Assembly (NCBI GenBank): GCA_045588245.1
Contig: JAZNDW010000037.1
Location: 1-34,400, forward strand
Length of the DNA: 34,400 nt
Reading direction: 5' to 3'
Source: DTU064 sp045588245
GTDB taxonomy: Bacteria; Bacillota; Clostridia; Oscillospirales; CAG-272
A program made the position numbers and the translations under genes. Position 1 is the stretch's first letter; each line of letters starts with the position of its first letter. The notes below the pieces were generated by a model, which saw only the letters and a list, made by a program, of their open reading frames with translations, was not told the origin of the DNA and did no database searches. Positions 1 to 7,955 of this stretch are shown here, piece by piece.

Positions 1-77
1 TAGGTACGAGCAACCTCTTCACACTTTTTGAGTTTGGTCTTAATGCACCTACCACCTTTGAAATTCTTTGGTCTCAT
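1..77 (-). CDS. Partial gene, possible TnsA-like transposase subunit (N-terminus only)
   Basis: Only the first 25 codons are inside the window; the gene continues past base 1. The start is well supported: an AGGAGG ribosome binding site lies 5 bases before an ATG at 77. The peptide begins MRPKNFKGGRCIKTKLKKC and is rich in Lys, Arg and Cys. From memory this resembles the N-terminus of TnsA-like endonuclease subunits of Tn7-type heteromeric transposases in Clostridia, but no catalytic residue is visible, so this is a tentative inference. The context supports it: the gene points away from guaA and sits just inside four imperfect repeats that end beside the guaA terminator, which is the arrangement of tnsA in Tn7. 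A generic DNA-binding protein of another mobile element is the main alternative. Confidence 0.35.
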   Translation of the reverse strand, partial: MRPKNFKGGRCIKTKLKKCEEVART

Positions 78-104
78 AGCATCCTCCTGTTTCCCAAAAA
101 TTTC

Positions 105-124
105 GCCAAAAATTGATTTTTGGC
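105..124. repeat. Palindrome, 9-bp arms, 2-base spacer
   Basis: GCCAAAAAT and ATTTTTGGC face each other across a TG spacer. The site lies 28 bases upstream of the partial gene's start codon, just beyond its ribosome binding site. It shares the core CCAAAAAT-N2-ATTTTTGG with the palindrome at 234-263, so both may bind one protein, for instance a repressor or a transposase acting as autorepressor. That role is inference. Confidence 0.6.
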
Positions 125-233
125 ATTTCAAATCCCCAAAAACATAAAAATTGGGGGAATGGTCGGTGTCGCAACTCATAAAACAAACATTTCGCTGATA
201 AATAACCCTTTTTCTTGGATTTTGAATGATTAG

Positions 234-263
234 ATTTCCCCAAAAATTCATTTTTGGGGAAAT
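234..263. repeat. Perfect palindrome, 14-bp arms, 2-base spacer
   Basis: ATTTCCCCAAAAAT is followed by TC and then its exact reverse complement. With the palindrome at 105-124 it brackets the likely promoter region of the partial gene. Related half-sites (CCCAAAAAT at 93-101, CCCCAAAAAC at 134-143) occur between them, so this looks like a cluster of operator-like sites. Confidence 0.65.
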
Positions 264-362
264 ACTATCTCTCAACATTTCCTTTTTAGTTTCATCAAGG
301 CAAAAATCTTTATCCTTTTACTTTCTGCATTTCCTCTGCATTTTTAGCGAGGATGATGCCAC

Positions 363-564
363 TTTTGGCAAGGATATTTCTCGTCCAAACCATTCTTTTT
401 TCCGTTTTCATTCCCGAAAAAATCAAGAAAACAAAAGCGATTGGCAAGGATTCTTCTTCACGAAAAGAGAAGAAAAAGGCGAAAATATGCTGAAAAATAA
501 AGGTTTTTGGCAAGGATAGGTCTAATCTTGCAAAAGGTTTGTGGTCAAGGTCTCTCTTGCGACA
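363..564. repeat. Four imperfect repeats, candidate transposon-end (TnsB-type) sites
   Basis: The motif TTGGCAAGGAT occurs exactly at 365-375, 441-451 and 507-517, and a degenerate copy, GTGGTCAAGGT, lies at 541-551. Similarity extends past the core; copies three and four share GGT(T)...CTTGC(G/A)...CAAAA. The last copy ends in GCGACA at 559-564, so the element read inward would begin TGTCGCAAGA, matching the 5'-TGT termini of Tn7-like ends. The spacing shrinks towards guaA (76, 66 and 34 bases), as in the denser right end of Tn7. Assignment to a transposon end is inference; the repeats themselves are directly visible. Confidence 0.5.
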
Positions 565-608
565 AAAAAGAAGACCTTGGTCATCGTTTCCGATGACACA
601 AGGTCTTC
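565..608 (-). terminator. Rho-independent terminator of guaA
   Basis: On the minus strand a 16-pair hairpin (arms 571-586 and 591-607, one bulged base, loop GAAA) is followed by CTTTTTT. It lies just over 100 bases after the guaA stop codon. Strong stem plus U-tract makes it a standard intrinsic terminator. Confidence 0.85.
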
Positions 609-711
609 AAAATTACTATATTGTTTGCTTTTGCAGTGATTTATCTAATCGGGAAAGGATAAAGAAAATTGCCCCGAAGAGGATAAATCAAATTTGCCGA
701 AATAAGGGGTG

Positions 712-2001
712 TCACTCCCACTCGATCGTTCCGCAGGGTTTGGGCGTGACATCGTAGAGGACGCGGTTGATGCCCTTAACCTCGCTTGTGATGCGGGCGG
801 TGATCTTTGCAAGAATATCGTAGGGGATAGGCTCGATGTCCGCCGTCATAGCGTCAACGGTGTTGACGGCACGGATGATGCAAGGCCATTCATACGAGCG
901 TACACCGTCGCGAACGCCGACTGATCTGACCTCGGGAACGACAGTGAAATACTGCCAGACCTTCGAAGCTAAGCCCGTGTTTGCGAACTCTTCGCGCAGG
1001 ATCGCGTCGGATTCGCGGAGTGCTTCAAGTCTGTCGCGGGTGATGGCACCGATGCAGCGAACGCCGAGACCGGGCCCCGGGAACGGCTGACGGTATACCA
1101 TGGACTCGGGAAGTCCGAGTGCTATGCCGCAGGCACGCACTTCGTCCTTGAAGAGCATCTTCAACGGCTCAACGAGCTCAAACTGAAGATCCTCGGGAAG
1201 TCCGCCGACGTTATGATGAGCCTTGACGCCCTTTGCGGTCTTTGTGCCGGATTCGATGATGTCGGGGTAGATCGTGCCCTGCGCGAGGAACTCGATTCCT
1301 TCAAGCTTGCGTGCTTCTTCTTCAAATACGCGGATGAACTCTTCACCGATAATGTGGCGCTTCGTTTCGGGTTCATCAACACCTGCAAGCCTGTCAAGGA
1401 AGCGGTCGATCGCATCAACGTAAACGAGGTTTGCGCCCATTTCTTCACCGAATACGCGAACGACTTCTTCGGGTTCGCCCTTGCGGAGCAGACCGTGGTT
1501 AACGTGAACACAGGTGAGCTTGTCGCCGATCGCGCGGATCAAGAGAGCTGCAACGACGGAGGAATCAACGCCGCCCGACAGAGCAAGCAGAACCTTTTTG
1601 TTGCCTACCTGACGGCGGATCAGTTCGATCTGATCTGCGATGAAGTTTTCCATACTCCAATTCTTTTTCGCGCCACAAACGGCGAACGCGAAAGCGGAAA
1701 GCGTTTCTCTGCGCTCATCTTCATCGTCGGAGAGGGGGGCTTCTTCGTTACAGTCGAGCGAAAGGATGGGTAATCCGCTGTTATACACAGCTTCGGACGC
1801 GTCGATAACGACACCGTCAACTACACGGTTTTCACCGCCCGAAAGAATGATGCCGCGAACGCCGGGGAGAGCCAGAAGTTCTTCTTTCGTTATATCGTGG
1901 GGATGGATCTCCGAATAAACGCCAAGAGCGCGAAGCTCACGTGCGATACGAGCATTCTCGGTGCCGCCGAGGTCGATAATAAGGATCATGTCTGCAAGCA
2001 T
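712..2001 (-). CDS. guaA: GMP synthase with truncated, non-catalytic glutaminase domain
   Basis: This enzyme makes GMP from XMP with ATP and an amino donor, the last step of guanine nucleotide synthesis. The ATP-pyrophosphatase half is intact: PP-loop SGGVDSS at residues 142-148, XMP and dimerisation region through QPFPGPGLGVR, and the canonical C-terminus KPCGTIEWE. The N-terminal class I glutamine amidotransferase domain is about 105 residues instead of ~190. It keeps the first beta strands (IIDLGG, GIILSGG) but the nucleophile motif GxCxG reads SLDCN (residues 81-85), and the stretch with the catalytic His-Glu pair is gone, so glutamine hydrolysis should be impossible. Total length is 429 residues against roughly 510-525. 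The start has GGAG eight bases upstream. It probably uses free ammonia or a separate glutaminase. It is the last gene of the run and has its own terminator. Confidence 0.93.
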   Translation of the reverse strand: MLADMILIIDLGGTENARIARELRALGVYSEIHPHDITKEELLALPGVRGIILSGGENRVVDGVVIDASEAVYNSGLPILSLDCNEEAPLSDDEDERRETLSAFAFAVCGAKKNWSMENFIADQIELIRRQVGNKKVLLALSGGVDSSVVAALLIRAIGDKLTCVHVNHGLLRKGEPEEVVRVFGEEMGANLVYVDAIDRFLDRLAGVDEPETKRHIIGEEFIRVFEEEARKLEGIEFLAQGTIYPDIIESGTKTAKGVKAHHNVGGLPEDLQFELVEPLKMLFKDEVRACGIALGLPESMVYRQPFPGPGLGVRCIGAITRDRLEALRESDAILREEFANTGLASKVWQYFTVVPEVRSVGVRDGVRSYEWPCIIRAVNTVDAMTADIEPIPYDILAKITARITSEVKGINRVLYDVTPKPCGTIEWE

Positions 2002-2043
2002 ACTTTTTTCTCCGTATTTATAAATAGAATATGATTTATCTGA

Positions 2044-2061
2044 CGCCGCGGATCACCGCGG
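2044..2061 (-). other. GC-rich hairpin between tgt and guaA
   Basis: Complementary GC-rich arms (GCCGCGG and CCGCGGC) form a short stable stem between the tgt stop and the guaA start. No T-tract follows on either strand, so it is not a classic terminator. It may lie in the guaA leader and attenuate or stabilise the message; no known purine riboswitch core is recognisable. Confidence 0.45.
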
Positions 2062-2094
2062 CAAGAAAGCACTGTTAAAAACAGATTAATTATA

Positions 2095-3231
2095 TCAATC
2101 CTGCGAGCGTTCTGCAAGAAGAACACGATATTTTTGATAAAAAGATTCAAAGTATCCGCCGTCGATGGCGTCGCGGATCTTCTGCATCAGCTCGTTATAG
2201 AAATAGAGGTTATGCAGTACTGTCAGGCGCATTCCGAGTATTTCTTTCGCCTTGATCAGGTGACGGATATAGGAGCGCGAATGGAGTCTGCATGCGGGGC
2301 ATCCGCAACCCTCGTCAATCGGGCGCGGGTCGCGCATATATTTTTCGTTCAGGACGTTCATCTTGCCGTGCCAGGTGAAAACGTTGCCGTGACGTGCGTT
2401 GCGGCTCGGCATTACGCAGTCGAAAAAGTCAACTCCGCGGTGAACGGCTTCGAGGATGTTTACGGGAGTACCGACCCCCATAAGATAGCGCGGCTTATCA
2501 ACGGGAGCGTGCGGAAGCGTGACGTCGAGAATATGATACATCTCATCTGCCGCCTCGCCGACGGCAAGACCGCCGATCGCGTAACCGTCAAGATCAAATT
2601 CGCGTATCGTCTGCATATTGTGTACGCGCAGGTCATCGTACGTACCGCCCTGATTGATGCCGAAGAGCATCTGATGCGGATTTATCGTATCGGGCAAGGA
2701 ATTAAGACGTGCCATCTCTTCCTTACAGCGCAGAAGCCAGCGTATCGTGCGCTCGCTAGACGCTTTTACGTAGTCATAGGGAGCGGGGTTTTCAACGCAT
2801 TCATCAAATGCCATAGCGATCGTGGAGGCAAGATTTGACTGTATCTGCATACTCTCCTCGGGGCCCATAAAAATGCGCTTGCCGTCGATGTGGGATGCAA
2901 AGTAAACGCCCTCTTCCTTGATGCGGCGAAGTCCCGCAAGAGAAAATACCTGAAATCCGCCCGAATCCGTCAGGATGGGCTTATCCCAATTCATAAACTT
3001 GTGAAGTCCGCCCATGTCTCGTATAAGCTTATCGCCCGGACGGATATGAAGATGATACGTGTTGGAAAGCTCTACCTGGCAGTTGAGCTCCTGCAGCTCG
3101 GGCGCGGAAACGCCGCCCTTGATCGCGGCACAGGTGCCGACGTTCATAAACACGGGAGTTTCGATCGGCCCGTGAACCGTATCCATGTGACCGCGTCGCG
3201 CGTCACCCTCGGTTTTCAGTACTTTGAACAT
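2095..3231 (-). CDS. tgt: tRNA-guanine transglycosylase (queuine tRNA-ribosyltransferase)
   Basis: Exchanges guanine at the wobble position (34) of GUN-anticodon tRNAs for the queuosine precursor preQ1. The 378-residue length is normal for the bacterial enzyme. Visible motifs: LTDSGGFQVFSL with the general acid/base Asp89; DCVMPSRNARHG with the nucleophile Asp261; and the zinc site C299-x-C301-xx-C304 plus a later His in LHNLYFYN. The gene starts 24 bases after the end of mutL and is on the same strand, so it is very likely co-transcribed. No other queuosine pathway gene is in the window. A 93-base gap separates it from guaA and contains the GC-rich hairpin at 2044-2061. Confidence 0.95.
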   Translation of the reverse strand: MFKVLKTEGDARRGHMDTVHGPIETPVFMNVGTCAAIKGGVSAPELQELNCQVELSNTYHLHIRPGDKLIRDMGGLHKFMNWDKPILTDSGGFQVFSLAGLRRIKEEGVYFASHIDGKRIFMGPEESMQIQSNLASTIAMAFDECVENPAPYDYVKASSERTIRWLLRCKEEMARLNSLPDTINPHQMLFGINQGGTYDDLRVHNMQTIREFDLDGYAIGGLAVGEAADEMYHILDVTLPHAPVDKPRYLMGVGTPVNILEAVHRGVDFFDCVMPSRNARHGNVFTWHGKMNVLNEKYMRDPRPIDEGCGCPACRLHSRSYIRHLIKAKEILGMRLTVLHNLYFYNELMQKIRDAIDGGYFESFYQKYRVLLAERSQD

Positions 3232-3255
3232 AAGAATTCCTTAAATATGTAATAG

Positions 3256-5277
3256 TTATTGCGTTCGTTTAAAGTGGCGGTCGAGCCCCGAATGAGTCAG
3301 CTCGAGCGCAACGGGTCTGCCGTGCGGGCAGTATTTGATGTTCGGCAGGCGGAATATCTCGTCGCACAGCCATTTTATATGCTCTTCGCCGTAAAGTCTG
3401 CCGCCCTTGATTGCCGCCTTGCAAGCGCACGTATAAAGTGTGCGCTCGAATATGATGTCACGCGCTTCGGCGGCACTGTTGCGAAGTCCGTCGGCGAATA
3501 TTTGGAATATCTCCGACACCGTTTCCGCCTCAAAATTGTGCGGCAAAGCCGAAACGGAAACCGTAGCTCCGTCAAGCGTGAAATCAAACCCCGCGGCGCG
3601 TATGTCGTCGCCGTATTCCGCTATCACCGCCGCTTCGTCGGACGTCAGCTCAACGGTGACCGGCAACAGCAGCATTTGCGATGCCGATTCGGCGGCACGT
3701 TCTTTCATATTGCGGCGCAGGCGCTCGTAAAGTATGCGTTCGTGTGCCGCGTGTTTATCGATAATAAGCAATTTTTTATCGTATTCAACGATGATATAGC
3801 AGTTAAACGCTTCGCCTATAATGCGATACTCCGGGATAGGTGCGTCGTGAGCGTTATCAGCCGTAACGGTTCCCTGCTCCGCCGTTTTCGACGCTACAGC
3901 AACCGGCACTGCCTCGGTTGTCGACACCTCCGTCCGCATCGGTTCAGGCTCGCGTATCACTCGGGCGACATTTTCCGTCACCTTACCGTAGTCTGTGTCG
4001 CGCGGCGGATTCATTCGCAGCTCGTACGTTCTCTTTCTTTCCGCAGCACACACACCGCCGAGAACGGGACTCTCATCGGTTTTGTTCACCGAAGGTGAAG
4101 TATACGTATACTGTATCGTCTCAGTTTTCGGTGCCGACGTGCCGTCGCGAACGGGAACGAACGCGGCGGCGGTCTTTTCCGCATGACGGATATATTCGGT
4201 GGCTGCAGTCGGTGATTTTTTGTCGTCCGACAACCGCAGCTCCGCCGTCGTCATACTGCGCTCAAGCGCAGGACGCACGGCGTAATATATCGTTTCAAAA
4301 ATAAGCTTTTCGTTTGAGAATTTCACCTCAAGCTTTGCCGGGTGAACGTTTACGTCGACCGTGTTCGGCGCAACCTCGATCGAAAGGACACACGCCGCAA
4401 AGCGATCGGACGGAATGTACGTATTATACGCCTGCTCAAGCGCAGCCTGCGCCGTTTTACTGCGTATATAACGTCCGTTGATAAAGAATATCTGTCCGTT
4501 GCGGTTGGCGCGCGCCGTGTCGGGCATGCCGATGTAGCCTCTGACGCGGACACCGCCGTTTTCGGTCCTGACAGGGATCGTCCGCGACCAGAACTGACGT
4601 CCGAGCACGGAATAGATCGCGCCCTTGAGATCGCCGTTGCCCTCCGTGCGGAGCCGCATCACGCCGTCCGTGATAAGACGGAACGATATATCGGGACGCG
4701 AGAGCGCAACGCGCTCGACGATGGTGCAGATCGCCGCCGTTTCGGAGGCGTCCTTTTTTAAGAATTTGCGCCGTGCGGGAACGTTTGCAAAAAGCTCCTC
4801 AACGATGATGTTCGTTCCGACCGAACATCCCGTTTCCGTATATTCGACGATCTCGCCGCCCTCGACGGCTAAAAGTCCGCCGAGCTCGGAATCCCGAGGA
4901 CGGCTGATGATACGCAGCTTTGAAACGGACGCAATCGCGGCGAGTGCCTCGCCGCGGAAGCCGAGCGTCATGATTCCGTCAAGATCCTCGGCTTTTGCTA
5001 TCTTGCTCGTCGCGTGGCGCAGTATCGCCGTCGGCAGATCGGCAAAATCGATTCCGCAGCCGTTGTCGGTCACACGCATATAAGTGACGCCGCCACGCTG
5101 TATCTCCGTCGTTATAACGGTAGCACCCGCGTCGATGGCGTTTTCGAGCAGTTCTTTTATAACGGAGGCGGGGCGGTCCACGACCTCGCCCGCCGCGATG
5201 AGATTCGCAACATCAAAGTCGAGTACGTGTATTTTCTTTTTGTCAAAAGACGCATTTTCGGTGTGCCCGTTTGTCAT
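3256..5277 (-). CDS. mutL: DNA mismatch repair protein MutL, endonuclease type
   Basis: Couples mismatch recognition by MutS to strand incision. The N-terminal GHKL ATPase shows ELLEN (catalytic Glu42, Mg-binding Asn46), DNGCGI at 71-76 and GFRGEAL at 106-112. A long Thr/Glu/Pro-rich linker (about 345-480) leads to the dimerisation/endonuclease domain with DKHAAHERILYE at 507-518 (family motif DQHA-x2-E-x4-E with Gln replaced by Lys), ACKAAIK at 618-624 and CPHGRP at 650-655, a metal-binding set typical of MutL in bacteria without MutH. The 673 residues are normal for the family. The start is preceded by AAAGGAG. It lies 31 bases downstream of mutS and upstream of tgt. Confidence 0.96.
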   Translation of the reverse strand: MTNGHTENASFDKKKIHVLDFDVANLIAAGEVVDRPASVIKELLENAIDAGATVITTEIQRGGVTYMRVTDNGCGIDFADLPTAILRHATSKIAKAEDLDGIMTLGFRGEALAAIASVSKLRIISRPRDSELGGLLAVEGGEIVEYTETGCSVGTNIIVEELFANVPARRKFLKKDASETAAICTIVERVALSRPDISFRLITDGVMRLRTEGNGDLKGAIYSVLGRQFWSRTIPVRTENGGVRVRGYIGMPDTARANRNGQIFFINGRYIRSKTAQAALEQAYNTYIPSDRFAACVLSIEVAPNTVDVNVHPAKLEVKFSNEKLIFETIYYAVRPALERSMTTAELRLSDDKKSPTAATEYIRHAEKTAAAFVPVRDGTSAPKTETIQYTYTSPSVNKTDESPVLGGVCAAERKRTYELRMNPPRDTDYGKVTENVARVIREPEPMRTEVSTTEAVPVAVASKTAEQGTVTADNAHDAPIPEYRIIGEAFNCYIIVEYDKKLLIIDKHAAHERILYERLRRNMKERAAESASQMLLLPVTVELTSDEAAVIAEYGDDIRAAGFDFTLDGATVSVSALPHNFEAETVSEIFQIFADGLRNSAAEARDIIFERTLYTCACKAAIKGGRLYGEEHIKWLCDEIFRLPNIKYCPHGRPVALELTHSGLDRHFKRTQ

Positions 5278-5308
5278 TGCGCTCTCCTTTCAGTTATCAA
5301 TATAGTAT

Positions 5309-7900
5309 TTATTGCAGCTGTTTTTTCAGCTCAAAGATCAGGTTCATCGCCTCTATCGGTGTCATCGTGTTCAGGTCCGTCTCGCGTATACGTTCGGCAA
5401 CGTCATGCTCGGAGGATGACATAAGCGGTATCGTTCCCATCATATCGAGCGTCTCTCCGTCACTGTTATGCGCCGTTTTCGGCTTATCCGACTCGATCTC
5501 TGCGAGCACCTCGCGTGCACGCTTCAAAACCTCGTTCGGAACGCCCGCGAGCTTTGCCACTTCAATACCGTAGCTGTCGTCGGTGCCGCCGCGTACGATC
5601 TTACGCAAGAACGTGATGTCGCCGCCGCGTTTTTTCGCGGCGATATTATAGTTCACGGCTCCCTCAAGCGTGTCCTCAAGGACGGTAAGCTCGTGGTAGT
5701 GCGTCGCAAACATCGTTTTCGCGCCTATCTTTTTGCTGTGCGTGTATTCGGCAACGGCTCGTGCGATGGAAAGTCCGTCGTACGTGCTCGTACCGCGTCC
5801 GATCTCGTCGTAGATGATGAGGCTTCGGTTCGTTGCGTGCTGAAGAATGTATGACACCTCGGACATTTCAAGCATGAACGTACTCTGCCCAGATGCCAAA
5901 TCGTCCGACGCACCAACACGCGTGAAAAGCTTATCGGCGACACCTATACGCGCTTCGCGCGCAGGAACGAACGAACCTATCTGCGCCATGAGCACGATTA
6001 TCGCCACCTGACGCATATACGTTGATTTACCCGCCATGTTCGGTCCTGTGATGATGGCGAGTCTGTTATATCCCGTGTCAAGGAGCGTGTCGTTCGGGAC
6101 GAAATACTTGTCCTTGACGAACTGCTCGACTGTCGGGTGTCTGCCGTCCTTGATGTCGATAACGTCGCTGTAATCGACTTCGGGACGAACGTAATTGTTA
6201 CGTTTTGCAACGTCTGCCAAAGAACAGTAAACGTCCGTCCTCGCAAGCAGAGCAGCCACGGCTCTGATGCGTGCGGAGGCTTCGCCGATCTCTGTTCTTA
6301 TTCCGCAGAACAGTTCATATTCGAGCGAACGGACCTTGTCCTCCGCTCCGAGAATGGTTGCTTCCTTATCCTTCAGTTCCTCTGTTATGTAGCGTTCGCC
6401 GTTCACAAGCGTCTGCTTGCGCATATACCGTTCGGGAACTTGATTCGTGAAGGATTTTGACACTTCAATATAGTATCCGAAAACTTTATTATAGCCTATT
6501 TTGAGCGTTCTGATGCCCGTCGTTTCGCGCTCCTGTTCCTCGATCTCATGTATCCAGCCGCGTCCGTCTTTCATCACCGAGCGCAGATAGTCAACGTCGG
6601 CGTTATAGCCGTCGGCGATGAGCCCTCCTTCGCGGAGCGAAAAAGGCGGATCGTCCGATATGGACTTGCGGATAAGCTCCGCTATATCCGTCAGCTCATC
6701 AAGACTGTTATATATTCCGCGCAGCTCGTCGCTCTCTGCCTCCGAAAGAAGCGAACGGAGCTCGGGTAAAATGTCAATCGTCGTCAGTATTGCGCGCAGG
6801 TCTTTTGCGTTGGCGGTACCGAGACCGACTTTCGTTATAAGCCGTTCAAGATCGAGCACGGACGAAAGCAGCCGTACGCATTCTTCACGCAGCATGAAGT
6901 TGTCCGCAAGCTCTTCGACAGCCTCCTGACGCCGAGATATCCGAGTCGTGTTTACGAGCGGATGCTCAAGCCACGAGCGCAAAAGTCTTGCGCCGAGAGA
7001 TGACGAGGTGCGGTCGAGCACCCAGAGAAGCGAGCCGCGCTTCTCTTTTGAGCGCATCGTTTCGGTGATCTCAAGGTTGCGGCGCGTGTTTGAGTCTATT
7101 TCAAGGAAGTGACCGCCCGAATAAACGGACAGCTCCTTTATATACGAAATGTCGGCAAGCTGTGTTTCGGCAACGTACGAAACGAGAGCGCCTGCGGCAG
7201 ACGCGACCTCGTCCGTCCGCAAGGTATCACCGTTTGAATAAATGCCGAACTGATCGTCACAGCGTCGGCGGCAGGCATCAAAATCGAAGCGCGACGTATC
7301 GTTCTTCGTTATGAGCGCGCCGAGACGTTCTTCCGCAAACGTGAACGTGCGCGGCAGCACCGATTCGTCGGTATTCGTTAATATCTCGCTCGGTGAGTAC
7401 GCCGACAGCTCGTTGACGAGTCTTGACTCGTCCTCAAGCTCAAAGCTCGTTGCATACATGACGGACGACGTGATGTCGCAAAAAGCGACGCCGACCCATC
7501 CTGTGTCTTTATTATAAGAGATCGTTGAAAGGTAGTTGTTCTGCTTATCGTCAAGCAGACCCGAATCTATGACGGTGCCGGGCGTGATGACGCGCTGTAT
7601 CTTGCGCTCCATCGGCCCCTTCGTCGCACCCGGTTCACCAACCTGCTCGCAGATGGCGACCTTATATCCTTTGGCGATCAGCTTGTCTATATACGGCTCG
7701 CAGGAATGAAACGGCACACCGCACATCGGTGCGCGTTCAGGCTCGCCGCAGTCGCGGCCTGTCAGCGTCAGCTCGAGCTCGCGCGATGCAAGCTTTGCAT
7801 CGTCAAAGAACATCTCGTAAAAGTCACCGAGACGGTAAAGAAGAATATGATCGGGATATTGACTCTTTATTTGGAGGTATTGCTCCATCATCGCTGTCAT
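5309..7900 (-). CDS. mutS: DNA mismatch repair protein MutS
   Basis: Recognises base mismatches and small loops and recruits MutL. The protein has 863 residues, standard for MutS1. The mismatch-reading Phe-x-Glu motif is present as GDFYEMFF (Phe27, Glu29). Core and clamp domains follow, then the ABC-type ATPase with Walker A GPNMAGKST at 619-627 and Walker B IIYDE at 695-699 followed by GRGTSTYDGLS. A GGTGAGG-like ribosome binding site precedes the chosen ATG; ATG codons 4 and 5 are possible alternatives. It sits between the ricA/ymcA-like gene and mutL, the order seen in Bacillus subtilis apart from cotE. Confidence 0.97.
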   Translation of the reverse strand: MTAMMEQYLQIKSQYPDHILLYRLGDFYEMFFDDAKLASRELELTLTGRDCGEPERAPMCGVPFHSCEPYIDKLIAKGYKVAICEQVGEPGATKGPMERKIQRVITPGTVIDSGLLDDKQNNYLSTISYNKDTGWVGVAFCDITSSVMYATSFELEDESRLVNELSAYSPSEILTNTDESVLPRTFTFAEERLGALITKNDTSRFDFDACRRRCDDQFGIYSNGDTLRTDEVASAAGALVSYVAETQLADISYIKELSVYSGGHFLEIDSNTRRNLEITETMRSKEKRGSLLWVLDRTSSSLGARLLRSWLEHPLVNTTRISRRQEAVEELADNFMLREECVRLLSSVLDLERLITKVGLGTANAKDLRAILTTIDILPELRSLLSEAESDELRGIYNSLDELTDIAELIRKSISDDPPFSLREGGLIADGYNADVDYLRSVMKDGRGWIHEIEEQERETTGIRTLKIGYNKVFGYYIEVSKSFTNQVPERYMRKQTLVNGERYITEELKDKEATILGAEDKVRSLEYELFCGIRTEIGEASARIRAVAALLARTDVYCSLADVAKRNNYVRPEVDYSDVIDIKDGRHPTVEQFVKDKYFVPNDTLLDTGYNRLAIITGPNMAGKSTYMRQVAIIVLMAQIGSFVPAREARIGVADKLFTRVGASDDLASGQSTFMLEMSEVSYILQHATNRSLIIYDEIGRGTSTYDGLSIARAVAEYTHSKKIGAKTMFATHYHELTVLEDTLEGAVNYNIAAKKRGGDITFLRKIVRGGTDDSYGIEVAKLAGVPNEVLKRAREVLAEIESDKPKTAHNSDGETLDMMGTIPLMSSSEHDVAERIRETDLNTMTPIEAMNLIFELKKQLQ

Positions 7901-7955
7901 ACAGTACCCTCACCTTTCAAACGTTAATACGCCGACGGCGCCTATGCAAACTTTA

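Larger units (their letters stand above)
78..711. other. AT-rich intergenic region with palindromes, repeats and guaA terminator
   Basis: No convincing gene lies in these 634 bases; short open frames on both strands have no supporting ribosome binding site or recognisable protein. The stretch up to about 564 is much richer in A and T than the rest of the window and holds two palindromes (105-124 and 234-263) and four imperfect repeats (363-564). From 565 to 711 lie the guaA terminator and the 3' untranslated region of guaA. The composition change suggests imported DNA from the left edge to about base 564. Confidence 0.7.

Noticed and set aside
49..243. 64-codon minus-strand frame near the left edge
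   Set aside because: It overlaps the better-supported partial gene starting at 77 in another frame and passes through both palindromes' neighbourhood with no start signal.
226..519. 97-codon plus-strand frame in the AT-rich left region
   Set aside because: Low-complexity Phe/Ser/Lys-rich product, no supporting ribosome binding site, and it runs through the repeat array.
712..760. Tyrosine-integrase attachment site in the 3' end of guaA
   Set aside because: The 3' end of guaA is a known island integration site, but no repeat of this sequence is visible elsewhere in the window and no integrase gene is present; the transposon-end model fits the visible repeats better.
1640..1760. Frameshift hiding the rest of the GuaA glutaminase domain
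   Set aside because: Only about 50 codons separate the retained strands from the ATP-PPase domain, and no amidotransferase motif appears in the other frames, so the sequence is truly missing.
1213..1773. Plus-strand open frame (186 codons) opposite guaA
   Set aside because: Antisense shadow of guaA; no ribosome binding site and no known protein features.
2002..2094. Purine riboswitch before guaA
   Set aside because: The gap contains a GC-rich hairpin but no recognisable purine riboswitch core or terminator/antiterminator pair.
3259..4098. Long plus-strand open frame (279 codons) opposite mutL
   Set aside because: It lies fully antisense to the well-supported mutL reading frame, has no recognisable domain, and such frames arise from the GC-biased third codon positions of the real gene.
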